Both the position numbers and the translations under genes were made by a program. The notes under the pieces are model-generated. The model had not been told where the DNA came from. It saw nothing but the letters and a program-made list of their open reading frames with translations, and did no database searches. Below are positions 1 through 6,581 of a DNA stretch of 9,947 nt, piece by piece. The DNA is from Betaproteobacteria bacterium (GTDB lineage Bacteria; Pseudomonadota; Gammaproteobacteria; Burkholderiales; SG8-39): NCBI GenBank assembly GCA_005888925.1, contig VBCP01000065.1, positions 1-9,947 on the forward strand, read 5' to 3'. Every line of letters starts with the position of its first letter. Positions within the stretch are counted from its first letter, which is position 1.

Positions 1-2
1 GC

Positions 3-584
3 TCGCTGATGCGCTGCTCGCCGATCGGCATCTGGGCCGCGGGCGACCCGGCGCTCGCCGCACGCACCGCGCGCGACGATTCCATGCTGACGCACTCGAA
101 CCCGGCCTGCCTCGAAGCCTGCGCCGCGTACTGCGCCGCGATCGCCGCGGGCGTCGGCGGCGCGAGCCGCGACGAGATGTTCGAGGCCGCCGCCGCGCAC
201 GCCAAGGGCCCGGCGCACGAGGCGGTGAAGCGCGCGGCGAAGGGCATCGCGCCGACCGACTTTTTCACCCACCAGGGCTGGGTGCTGGTCGCGCTGCAGA
301 ACGCCTTCTGGTGCCTGCATACGCTCGAGTTCGAGCAAGCGCTGGTCCAGACGGTCGGCCGCGGCGGCGACACCGACACCAACGCGGCGATCGCCGGCGC
401 GCTGCTCGGCGCCTGCCATGGCCGCGCGGCGATCCCGCCGCGCTGGATCTATCCCGTGCTCGCCTGCCGTCCGCTCGCCGAGGCCGGCGCGCTGCGCCCG
501 CGCCCGATCGAGTACTGGCCGGACGACGTCCTGGAGCTGGCAGAAGCCCTGCTCCTCAATCGGGGTCAGGCCCCTGTTCAGTAA
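3..584 (+). CDS. ADP-ribosylglycohydrolase family protein, C-terminal part (5' end outside window)
   Basis: The reading frame is open from the left edge (first whole codon at 3), so the start and N-terminal third lie outside the window; about 193 residues are visible of a family usually near 300. Members of this DraG/ARH fold family hydrolyse ADP-ribose from protein side chains or related ADP-ribosyl compounds, using two Mg ions. Seen here: SLMRCSPIGI at the left edge, a conserved D-D-x-x-L-T-H-x-N-P helix start near residue 25 of the visible part, and the C-terminal metal motif GRGGDTDTNAAIAGALLGA, whose DTD aspartates are ligands in known structures. The N-terminal metal ligands cannot be checked. 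The last codons (NRGQAPVQ and stop) come from a dispersed GGGGTCAG repeat, so the natural C-terminus may have been altered by repeat insertion. Substrate is unknown. Confidence 0.93.
   Translation, partial: SLMRCSPIGIWAAGDPALAARTARDDSMLTHSNPACLEACAAYCAAIAAGVGGASRDEMFEAAAAHAKGPAHEAVKRAAKGIAPTDFFTHQGWVLVALQNAFWCLHTLEFEQALVQTVGRGGDTDTNAAIAGALLGACHGRAAIPPRWIYPVLACRPLAEAGALRPRPIEYWPDDVLELAEALLLNRGQAPVQ
562..574 (+). repeat. GGGGTCAG-type dispersed repeat, copy 1
   Basis: The sequence GGGGTCAGGCCCC, preceded by AATC, matches two other sites in this window at 6987-6998 and 8996-9008. It forms an imperfect inverted repeat (GGGG...CCCC). This copy lies inside the last codons of the ADP-ribosylglycohydrolase. 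Similar GGGGTCAGACCCC elements are, from memory, abundant in betaproteobacterial intergenic regions; the claim made from the sequence is only the three-fold recurrence. Confidence 0.55.
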
Positions 585-588
585 CAGC

Positions 589-617
589 TTGCTACAACTT
601 GCGCAGGTAGCTTTAAC
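589..617 (+). promoter_or_regulatory. Possible sigma70 promoter for the DUF1800-to-DUF2207 run
   Basis: TTGCTA (589-594) and TTTAAC (612-617) are separated by 17 bases in the only gap before the four-gene run. Each hexamer matches the consensus at 4 of 6 positions. The surrounding AT content is higher than in the coding DNA. This would place the transcription start about 20 bases before the DUF1800 start codon. It is a moderate match only. Confidence 0.3.
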
Positions 618-644
618 GCGCGCCCGGTAGAGTGGGGCGGTCAG

Positions 645-2096
645 ATGCGCCGCGATTTCACCCTCGCCCTCCTGCTGTTCATCGGCGGCTGCGCCACGCA
701 GCCCCAAACACCCGCATCCCGGGCGCCGCTCGCGCCGATCGCCTGGCCAGACGATTCGCCGGCGCTCGAACTCGCGGTGCTGAACCGCGTGAGCTGGGGC
801 GCGAACCGCTCCTCCTACGCGGACATCGCGCGGCTGGGCACTGGCCGCTGGCTCGATGCCCAGTTGCGCCCGCCCCAAGGAGAAGTGCGGGCACGGCTGC
901 CCGCCGAGGCGCAGGCGGCGATCGACGCGATGACCATCTCGCAGCGGCCGATCGCCGAGATCGCCGCCGAGCTCGAGCAGCAGCGCCGCGCCTTCCAGAA
1001 CGCTGCCGCCGACGACCGCAAGGCCGAGCGCCAGGCGTACCAGGAGAGCCTCGGGCGGCTCGGACGCGAGGCGCAGACGCGCATGCTCTTGCGCGCGCTC
1101 TATTCGCCGAACCAGCTCGAGGAGCAGATGACCTGGTTCTGGATGAACCACTTCAGCGTGTTCCAGTTCAAGGGTCCGCTACGGGCGCTCGTCGCCGACT
1201 ACGAGGAGCGCGCCGTGCGGCCACAGGCGCTGGGGCGCTTTCGCGAGCTGCTCGGCGCCACCGCGCGGCATCCGGCGATGCTCATCTACCTCGACAACGC
1301 GCGGAACAGCGCCGGGCGCATCAACGAGAACTACGCGCGCGAGCTGATGGAGCTGCACACGCTCGGCGTCGACGGCGGCTACACCCAGTCCGACGTCGAG
1401 GCGCTGGCGCGCATCCTCACCGGCTGGAGCCTGGACCTCGCCGGCGGCGAGCTCTCGCGCTTCTATCCGCGGCGCCACGATTTCGGCGACAAGGTTTTGC
1501 TGGGACGCACTATCCGCGGCCGTGGCGCCGCCGAGCTCGACGAGGCGCTCGACATTCTCGCGCGACACCCGTCGACCGCGCGCTTCGTCTCGCGCAAGCT
1601 CGCCACCTTCCTCGTCGCCGACGAGCCGCCGGCCGCGCTGGTCGAGCGCATGGCGCAAACCTTCAGCGCGAGCGACGGCGACATCGCCCAGGTACTGCGT
1701 ACGCTGTTCGTGTCGCCGGAGTTCCGCGCCTCGCTCGGCGGCAAGTTCAAGGACCCGCAGCACTACGCGCTCTCGGCGCTGCGCCTGGTGCTGGACCAGC
1801 GCCCGCTGCCCGACGCGCAGCCGGTGATCGGCGCGCTCGCGCGCATGGGCGAGCCGCTCTACGCGCGCGCCACGCCCGACGGCTACCCGCTCACGCGCAC
1901 CGACTGGGCGAGCCCCGGCCAGCTCGCCACGCGCTTCGAGATCGCGCGCGGCATCGCCTACCGGGTGCCGGTACGCATCCCAATGGAGCTGGTTGCCTCA
2001 GTGGGCGACGCGACGCGCGAGACGCTGGCAAAGGCCGCCTCGCCGCAGGAGTGGAACCTGCTCCTTCTTTCCTCGCCGGAGTTCATGCAACGATGA
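645..2096 (+). CDS. DUF1800 family lipoprotein
   Basis: This is a 483-residue protein of the DUF1800 family, whose biochemical role is not established. The N-terminus has a lipoprotein signal with a hydrophobic stretch (residues 5-13) and a lipobox ending IGGC, so Cys16 is the likely lipidated residue; the mature protein would be anchored at the periplasmic face of a membrane. Family hallmarks are visible in order: VLNRVSWGANRSS near residue 45, WFWMNHFSVFQFKGP near 165, RNSAGRINENYARELMELHT near 220-240, GVDGGYTQSDVEALARILTG, the HDFGDKVLLGRTIRGRG segment, and a C-terminal LLLLSSPEFMQR. The length is normal. The start at 645 is preceded by a G-rich GTGGGGCGG. Its stop overlaps the start of the DUF1501 gene (ATGA), the standard partner of DUF1800, which suggests the two exported proteins act together. 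Confidence 0.93.
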   Translation: MRRDFTLALLLFIGGCATQPQTPASRAPLAPIAWPDDSPALELAVLNRVSWGANRSSYADIARLGTGRWLDAQLRPPQGEVRARLPAEAQAAIDAMTISQRPIAEIAAELEQQRRAFQNAAADDRKAERQAYQESLGRLGREAQTRMLLRALYSPNQLEEQMTWFWMNHFSVFQFKGPLRALVADYEERAVRPQALGRFRELLGATARHPAMLIYLDNARNSAGRINENYARELMELHTLGVDGGYTQSDVEALARILTGWSLDLAGGELSRFYPRRHDFGDKVLLGRTIRGRGAAELDEALDILARHPSTARFVSRKLATFLVADEPPAALVERMAQTFSASDGDIAQVLRTLFVSPEFRASLGGKFKDPQHYALSALRLVLDQRPLPDAQPVIGALARMGEPLYARATPDGYPLTRTDWASPGQLATRFEIARGIAYRVPVRIPMELVASVGDATRETLAKAASPQEWNLLLLSSPEFMQR

Positions 2097-3250
2097 AACG
2101 CCGCGCATTCATCCTTTCCTCCCTCGCCCTCGCGGGCTCGGGCCGCCTGTTTGCCGCGCCATCGGCGCCGGCGCGCTTTCTCCTGGTTTTCCTCCGCGGC
2201 GGCTATGACGCCGCGAATTTTCTGGTGCCGACTTCGTCGAGCTTCTACTACGAGTCGCGGCCGACCATCGCCGTCCCCAGGGACGCGGCCCTGGCGCTCG
2301 ACGCCGATTGGGGCCTGCATCCGGCGCTCGCCGAGTCGCTGCATCCGCTGTACACGAAAGGCGAGGCGGCGCTCGTCCCGTTTGCCGGCACCGAGGATCT
2401 CAGCCGCAGCCACTTCGAGACGCAGGACTCGATCGAGCTCGGCCAACCGCTCGCCGCGCGCAGCTACGCGAGCGGCTTCATGAACCGTCTGGTCGCAGCG
2501 CTCGGCGGCGGCGGTGCGATCTCGTTCACCAACCAGCTACCGGTCGCCTTCCGCGGCGAGGCGCAGGTGGCGAACGTGGCGCTCAACACCGTCGGGCGAT
2601 CGAGCGTGGATGCACGCCAGAGCGCGCTCATCGCCGAGATGTACAAGGGCACGAACCTCGGCGCGCAGGTGAGCGAAGGTTTCGCCGCGCGCGACAGCGT
2701 GATGCGCGATCTCGGCGACGAGATGGTGGCGGCGAGCCGCAACGCGGTCACCGCGCGCGGCTTCGAGGTGCAGGCGAAGCGCATCGCGCGCCTGATGCAC
2801 GGCGAATACCGCCTGGGCTTCGTCGACATCGGGGGCTGGGACACGCACGTCGGCGAAGGCGGCACGACCGGCCAGCTCGCCACGCGGCTCGAGGAGCTCG
2901 GCCGCGGCCTCGGCGCCTTCGCCGAGGCGATGGGCCCGGCATGGCACGAAACCCTGGTCGTCGTCATCAGCGAGTTCGGTCGCACCTTCCGCGAGAACGG
3001 CAACCGCGGCACCGACCACGGCCACGGCACGGTGTACTGGGTCCTCGGCGGCGGCGTGCGCGGAGGCCGCGTGACCGGCGAGCAGCTGCGCGTCTCACGC
3101 GACACGCTCTTCCAGGACCGCGACTACCCCGTGCTCAACGAGTACCGCGCCGTCCTCGGCGGCCTCTTCGCACGCCTATACGGGCTCGACGCCGCCCAGG
3201 TCGCTCGCGTCTTCCCCGGTGCTCCGGCCAAGGATCTGTCTCTGATTTAA
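2093..3250 (+). CDS. DUF1501 family protein, Tat-exported
   Basis: This 385-residue protein belongs to the DUF1501 family, related in fold to alkaline-phosphatase/sulfatase-type enzymes but of unproven activity. The start ATG at 2093 overlaps the DUF1800 stop and has GGAG at 2078-2081, although the frame is open much further upstream. The N-terminus MKRRAFILSSLALAGSG fits a twin-arginine signal (RRxFI), with probable cleavage after the LFAA segment. Family motifs: FLLVFLRGGYDAANFLVPTS followed by YYESRPTIAVP; GGWDTHVGEGG near residue 248; VVISEFGRTFRENGNRGTDH near 290-305, then GHGTVYWVLGGGVRGGRVTG. The Asp, His and Glu residues of these segments resemble a metal site by analogy with the superfamily. 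Tat export suggests folding before export, possibly with a cofactor. It is translationally coupled to the DUF1800 lipoprotein. Confidence 0.93.
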   Translation: MKRRAFILSSLALAGSGRLFAAPSAPARFLLVFLRGGYDAANFLVPTSSSFYYESRPTIAVPRDAALALDADWGLHPALAESLHPLYTKGEAALVPFAGTEDLSRSHFETQDSIELGQPLAARSYASGFMNRLVAALGGGGAISFTNQLPVAFRGEAQVANVALNTVGRSSVDARQSALIAEMYKGTNLGAQVSEGFAARDSVMRDLGDEMVAASRNAVTARGFEVQAKRIARLMHGEYRLGFVDIGGWDTHVGEGGTTGQLATRLEELGRGLGAFAEAMGPAWHETLVVVISEFGRTFRENGNRGTDHGHGTVYWVLGGGVRGGRVTGEQLRVSRDTLFQDRDYPVLNEYRAVLGGLFARLYGLDAAQVARVFPGAPAKDLSLI

Positions 3251-3251
3251 A

Positions 3252-3267
3252 CTCCCCGGCAGGGGAG
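3252..3267 (+). promoter_or_regulatory. Hairpin enclosing the lemA ribosome-binding site
   Basis: CTCCCC (3252-3257), loop GGCA, and GGGGAG (3262-3267) form a perfect 6-bp GC-rich stem in the 27-base gap between the DUF1501 and LemA genes. The right arm AGGGGAG is also the Shine-Dalgarno sequence for the LemA start at 3278, so the stem would hide it. There is no T-run, so it is unlikely to be an intrinsic terminator. Regulation by this hairpin is inference. Confidence 0.5.
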
Positions 3268-3277
3268 ACATAACACG

Positions 3278-3760
3278 ATGGCGCTGGAGATCTGGGCGGC
3301 GATGATCGGGCTCGCGGTGCTCGCGCCCGCGGTCTGGCTCTACAACCGCCTGGTCGCCGGCCGCAACCTCGCGCGCCAGGGCTACGCCGATATCGACGTG
3401 CAGCTCAAGCGCCGCGCCGACCTCGTGCCGCAGCTGGTCGAGGCGGTGCGCGCCGCGCCCAAGATCGTCGAGCGCTTCGCGCACGAGCGCGATCTGGGCG
3501 AGCGGCTGCAGCACCTCGTGCTCTTGCAGGAGAACTATCCGGCGCTCAAGGCCGACGCCAACTTCCGCGACCTCTCGGCGAAGCTGGTCGAGGTCGAGGA
3601 TCATCTGCAGTACGCGCGGCGCTTCTACAACGGCGCGGTGAAGCAGTACGTGACGCGCATCGAGTCCTTCCCCGACAACCTGATGGCGGCGCTGTTTCGC
3701 TTCAAGCCGATGCCGTTCTTCGAGACCGCGGAGCGCGGCGCGGTGAGAGTCGTGCTGTGA
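3278..3760 (+). CDS. lemA: LemA family membrane protein, shortened central helices
   Basis: LemA proteins are single-pass inner-membrane proteins with a long helical bundle outside the membrane; their molecular role is poorly defined. This one has 160 residues. Seen: an N-terminal membrane helix at residues 4-22 (IWAAMIGLAVLAPAVWLYN), the signature YNRLVAGRNLARQGYADIDV then QLKRRADLVPQLVEAV, ENYPALKADANFRDLSAKL, the helix EDHLQYARRFYNGAVKQYV and the tail IESFPDNLMAALFRFKP then FFE. Between LVEAV and ENYP there are about 20 fewer residues than in LemA proteins I can recall (usual full length 180-200), and the HE-x-x-x-L region is replaced. The frame is intact, so this is an in-frame shortening of the paired helices. 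The start ATG at 3278 follows AGGGGAG by 10 bases. The stop overlaps the DUF2207 start (GTGA), the usual partner. Confidence 0.9.
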   Translation: MALEIWAAMIGLAVLAPAVWLYNRLVAGRNLARQGYADIDVQLKRRADLVPQLVEAVRAAPKIVERFAHERDLGERLQHLVLLQENYPALKADANFRDLSAKLVEVEDHLQYARRFYNGAVKQYVTRIESFPDNLMAALFRFKPMPFFETAERGAVRVVL

Positions 3761-5395
3761 AGCTGCTGGCGCTGCTCGCCGCGCTGCTCGCCATGCCTGC
3801 GGCGGCAGCGGAGAAGGTGGTGGATTTTCACAGCACGATCCGCATCGGCGCCGACGGCGTGCTGACGGTGCTCGAGCGCATCGTGGTCGAAGCCGAGGGG
3901 CGTGACATGCAGCACGGCATCCGGCGCGACTTCCCGACCGACTACCGGGACCGCTTCGGCAATGAGCTAAAGATCCCGCTCGAGGTGGTGAGCGTCACCC
4001 GCGACGGCGCGCGCGAGAGCTGGTCGCTCGAGCGGTACGGGAACGGCGAGCGTATCCGCATCGGACGTGCGGACGTGCTGCTCACGCACGGCACGCACAC
4101 TTACGAGATCACCTACCGCACGGCGCGCCAGGTCGGCCACTTTTCCGACCACGACGAGCTCTACTGGAACGTGAACGGCCACGGCTCGGCCTTCCCCGTC
4201 GACCACATCTCGGCGGAAGTTTTGCTGCCGAAGAGCGTGCCCGCCTCGTGGCCGCGACTACCAGAGCATGATCCGCGACGGCGCGGTCGGCTTCACCTCT
4301 ACCGCGACCTTCGCGCCTTACTCGGGCATGACCATCGTCGTCGGCTTCCCGAAGGGCATCGTGTACTCGCCCGGCTTCTTCAGGCGCGCGGGCTGGTTCT
4401 TCTCGCAGAACAAGGGCGCGGCGGCGGGCCTCGCGGGCTTCGCGCTGATGCTCGGCTTCCTCTACTGGCGTTGGCTGCTGGTCGGGCGCGACCCCGCGTC
4501 GGGTCCGAAATTCCCGCGCTACGAGCCGCCGAAGGGAATGAGCGCCGCGGCGGTGCGCTTCATCGACCGGCAGGGCTTCGACGACCGCTGCTTCGCCGCG
4601 GCGCTGCTCGGTCTCGGCAGCCGCGGCTTCGTCAAGATCCACAAGAACGGCGACGGCTTCGAGCTGCGGCCCACCGGCAAGCCGGTCGAGTTCCTGGCCG
4701 GCGAGCGTGCCGTTGGGCCGCTCGCGCGCGAGGCGCGCCGGCTCGACAAGACGTACGACGCCTCGGTCCAGAGCGCGCGCTTCGATCTCCAGCAGGAGCT
4801 GAAGACGCTGTACGAGGAGAGGGCTTTCAGCCGCAACCACGGCTCGCTCGCGGCCGGCGTAATGCTGGGCTCGACCACCATCGGCGTGATGTTCCTGTGG
4901 CATACCGCGCTCGCGATGGCCCTCCTCATCAGCGTGTTGATCGTCGCGAGCCTCGTCGGCTTCTACCGCTGGCTGCCGGCTTACTCGGTAGCGGGGCGGC
5001 GCCTCGAGGACGAGATCGAGGGCCTGCGCCAGTACCTCGGCGTCGCCGAGCGCGACGACCTCGCGCGGAAGAACGCGCCACCCAAGACGCCCGAGGAGTT
5101 CTCGAAGTTCCTGCCTTACGCGGTGGCGCTAGACGTCGAGAAGACCTGGGCCGACCGCTTCGCCATCGCGCTCGGCAGCGCTGCCGTCGCGGCGGCCGTG
5201 TCCGACTGGTACCAGTCCTCCGACGGCGACAGCGGCTTCTCCATCGGCAGCTTCACGAGCTCGGTCTCCTCGCTCGGCGAGACCATCGCTTCGGCCTCGT
5301 CGCCGCCCGGCTCGGGCTCGGGCTCCTCCGACAGCGGCGGGGGCGGCGGCGATTCGGGTGGTGGCGGCGGCGGCGGAGGCGTCAGCGGCTGGTAA
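3757..5395 (+). pseudogene. DUF2207 (YciQ-like) membrane protein, frameshifted
   Basis: This is a DUF2207 family protein, the common partner of LemA, with unknown function. The GTG start at 3757 overlaps the lemA stop. Frame 1 encodes a signal peptide (KLLALLAALLAMPAAAAEKV) and the extracytoplasmic domain (VLERIVVEAEGRDMQHGIRR, ELYWNVNGHG, ISAEVLLPKSVP) up to about 4240. Homology then continues in the +1-shifted frame with SMIRDGAVGFTSTATFAPYS, FPKGIVYSPG, a membrane helix GLAGFALMLGFLYWRWLLVG, the EPPKGMSAAAVRFIDRQG domain, two membrane helices near 4855-4965, and a Gly/Ser-rich tail ending GGGVSGW. The segment usually found at the junction (about 10-12 residues with a TGxxG motif) also seems to be missing, which would fit a deletion of a non-multiple of three bases. 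It could be a real inactivation or an assembly error. Confidence 0.8.
4268..5395 (+). CDS. C-terminal fragment of the DUF2207 protein (separate open frame)
   Basis: This is the intact 375-codon frame carrying the downstream part of the DUF2207 gene, listed separately because it may be translated or annotated on its own. It holds the last strands of the DUF2207 domain, a membrane helix at about residues 56-75, a cytoplasmic YEPPKGMSAAAVRFIDRQGF region, a pair of membrane helices at about residues 197-237, an amphipathic stretch (RRLEDEIEGLRQYLGVAERD), and a C-terminal Ser/Gly tail with long glycine runs, typical of the family. There is no convincing Shine-Dalgarno before the ATG at 4268, so independent initiation is doubtful. 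The homology continues upstream in another frame, which supports a frameshift rather than a true start here. Confidence 0.6.
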   Translation: MIRDGAVGFTSTATFAPYSGMTIVVGFPKGIVYSPGFFRRAGWFFSQNKGAAAGLAGFALMLGFLYWRWLLVGRDPASGPKFPRYEPPKGMSAAAVRFIDRQGFDDRCFAAALLGLGSRGFVKIHKNGDGFELRPTGKPVEFLAGERAVGPLAREARRLDKTYDASVQSARFDLQQELKTLYEERAFSRNHGSLAAGVMLGSTTIGVMFLWHTALAMALLISVLIVASLVGFYRWLPAYSVAGRRLEDEIEGLRQYLGVAERDDLARKNAPPKTPEEFSKFLPYAVALDVEKTWADRFAIALGSAAVAAAVSDWYQSSDGDSGFSIGSFTSSVSSLGETIASASSPPGSGSGSSDSGGGGGDSGGGGGGGGVSGW

Positions 5396-5396
5396 A

Positions 5397-6287
5397 TTAT
5401 TCGCAGGCGAACTCGACGATTTCCTTGGTCGACACCGCGGGCTGGCCGCAGGTGAGGGTGCCCTTGCCGGTGAGGTTGAACTCCTCGCGCTGCACCAGCA
5501 CCTCGTCGGCGCCCTCGCGCTTGACGTAGGTGCCGTTGGTGCTGTGGTCGGTGAGGACGAACTTGTCGTGGCGCCGCTCGATGGTGCAGTGCAGGCGCGA
5601 GGCCTCCTCGTCGTGGATCTGGATGCCCGAGCCCTCGTCGCGCCCGATGGTGATCGAGTCGCGGTCGCGCCGGCGCACGTGCTGCTGGCCGCGGTAGCGT
5701 AGCGTCAGCAAGATGTTCGCGGGGCGCGTCTCCACGCGCCGCTTGGCGAAGAGCGTAGCGTTGTCATCCGCCCGCCACACCAGCTCGCACAGCGCCACCT
5801 GCCCCGAGCGGCCCTTGATGTCGATCGAGTAGAGCTTGCGCATCCACGCGCGGTAGATCGGCGAGAGGTGCGACGCGGTCTCGCGCGTGGTGATGATCTG
5901 GCCGTTCGCCGCCTGCTCGACCAGCTTCGCGGCGAGGTTCACCGTGTCGCCGTACACCTGATCGTCCTTCTGGATCACCGGGCCGTGGTGAAAGCCGATG
6001 CCGAGCGCGAGCTTGACGTCGGTGTACTGCGGGAAGGTATCCATCGCAGTGTGCATCGCCGCCGCGGCGTCGGCGGCCGCATCGGGCGTGGCGAGCAGCA
6101 CCATCAGCCGCTCGCTCCCCGAGTCGATCACGCGCGCGCCGCAGTCCTCGGCGGACTTCCTCAGGTGGTCGATGCAGGCCTTGAGCGAGCCCACCGCCGG
6201 CGCGTCGCCGCCCTTGGCGATGAGATCGGCGCCGCCCAGCACGTGGGCGAAGAGCACGGTGGTGTCGCGCTCGAGCGCTTCGGTCAT
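5397..6287 (-). CDS. Class III cyclase-homology domain plus FHA domain protein (catalytic residues altered)
   Basis: This 296-residue cytoplasmic protein has an N-terminal class III nucleotide cyclase homology domain (about 8-170) and a C-terminal FHA domain (about 190-285). Cyclase landmarks: TTVLFAHVLGG, where the first metal Asp of the usual FAD(I/V)xG is His15; GARVIDSGSERLMVLL, where the usual GD is Ser58-Glu59; and YGDTVNLAAKL, which keeps Asn117 but has Lys121 where the transition-state Arg normally sits. Catalysis is therefore doubtful and a binding or regulatory role is more likely. The FHA domain looks intact: GRD at 215-217, SRLH at 230-233 and STNGTYV around 249-255, the residues that read phosphothreonine in this family. 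Its ATG overlaps the stop of the upstream small exported protein (ATGA). Its stop is one base from the DUF2207 stop on the other strand. Confidence 0.88.
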   Translation of the reverse strand: MTEALERDTTVLFAHVLGGADLIAKGGDAPAVGSLKACIDHLRKSAEDCGARVIDSGSERLMVLLATPDAAADAAAAMHTAMDTFPQYTDVKLALGIGFHHGPVIQKDDQVYGDTVNLAAKLVEQAANGQIITTRETASHLSPIYRAWMRKLYSIDIKGRSGQVALCELVWRADDNATLFAKRRVETRPANILLTLRYRGQQHVRRRDRDSITIGRDEGSGIQIHDEEASRLHCTIERRHDKFVLTDHSTNGTYVKREGADEVLVQREEFNLTGKGTLTCGQPAVSTKEIVEFACE

Positions 6288-6520
6288 TTTGCGATGCGCG
6301 CGCCGCAGGCGCGCAGCTCGTCGTCGGTCATCACCGGCTTGATCACGCAGTCGGCCGGCTTGTCCGACTTCTCGATCTGCAGCACCGGCGCCTTCGCCTC
6401 GGCCGGCGGCTTCGGCGGCGGCTTGGTTTCGGCCTCGGCCGCCGGCTTCGGCGGCTCCTGCGCGGCGGCGAGCCCGGACAACGCGATCAGGACCGCGGCA
6501 AACATTCGCAGCGTCGTCAT
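6284..6520 (-). CDS. Small exported protein with C-terminal two-Cys KPxxTxxELxxC motif
   Basis: The gene encodes 78 residues from the ATG at 6520, chosen because GGAGGGAG lies just upstream (6521-6530 on the minus strand); a start 18 bases earlier is possible. The protein has a signal peptide (TTLRMFAAVLIALSGLAAAQ), a Pro/Lys/Ala/Glu-rich low-complexity linker, and a short C-terminal domain with two cysteines in the motif CVIKPVMTDDELRAC. Those cysteines could form a periplasmic disulfide; this is inferred. I do not recognise an established function. The second small exported protein in this window (8009-8272) ends with the same KPxxTxxELxxC pattern. The stop overlaps the start of the cyclase/FHA gene, so the two are translationally coupled, even though one product is exported and the other looks cytoplasmic. 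Confidence 0.8.
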   Translation of the reverse strand: MTTLRMFAAVLIALSGLAAAQEPPKPAAEAETKPPPKPPAEAKAPVLQIEKSDKPADCVIKPVMTDDELRACGARIAK

Positions 6521-6534
6521 CACTCCCTCCCAGC

Positions 6535-6545
6535 GCATAGTATGC
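6535..6545. promoter_or_regulatory. Small palindrome upstream of the two-Cys protein gene
   Basis: GCATAGTATGC is an 11-bp perfect dyad in the 61-base gap between the RutC-like gene and the small exported protein gene. On the minus strand it includes TACTAT, which resembles a -10 hexamer, but no good -35 partner is seen. It could be an operator or coincidence. Confidence 0.2.
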
Positions 6546-6581
6546 CGCCGAATCAGGCTGGGATCGGATCGCTGTTGTTTT

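Noticed and set aside
632..2092. Long upstream extension of the DUF1501 reading frame through the DUF1800 gene.
   Set aside because: It is an Arg/Ala/Pro-rich out-of-frame shadow. The Tat signal peptide starting at 2093 and the ATGA overlap mark the real start.
3252..3267. Intrinsic terminator between the DUF1501 and LemA genes.
   Set aside because: The stem is good but is followed by ACATAACACG rather than a T-run, and its right arm is the LemA Shine-Dalgarno.
5290..5390. Gly/Ser codon-run low-complexity DNA as a tandem repeat or mobile sequence.
   Set aside because: It encodes the glycine-rich C-terminal tail typical of DUF2207 proteins and is in frame with the gene.
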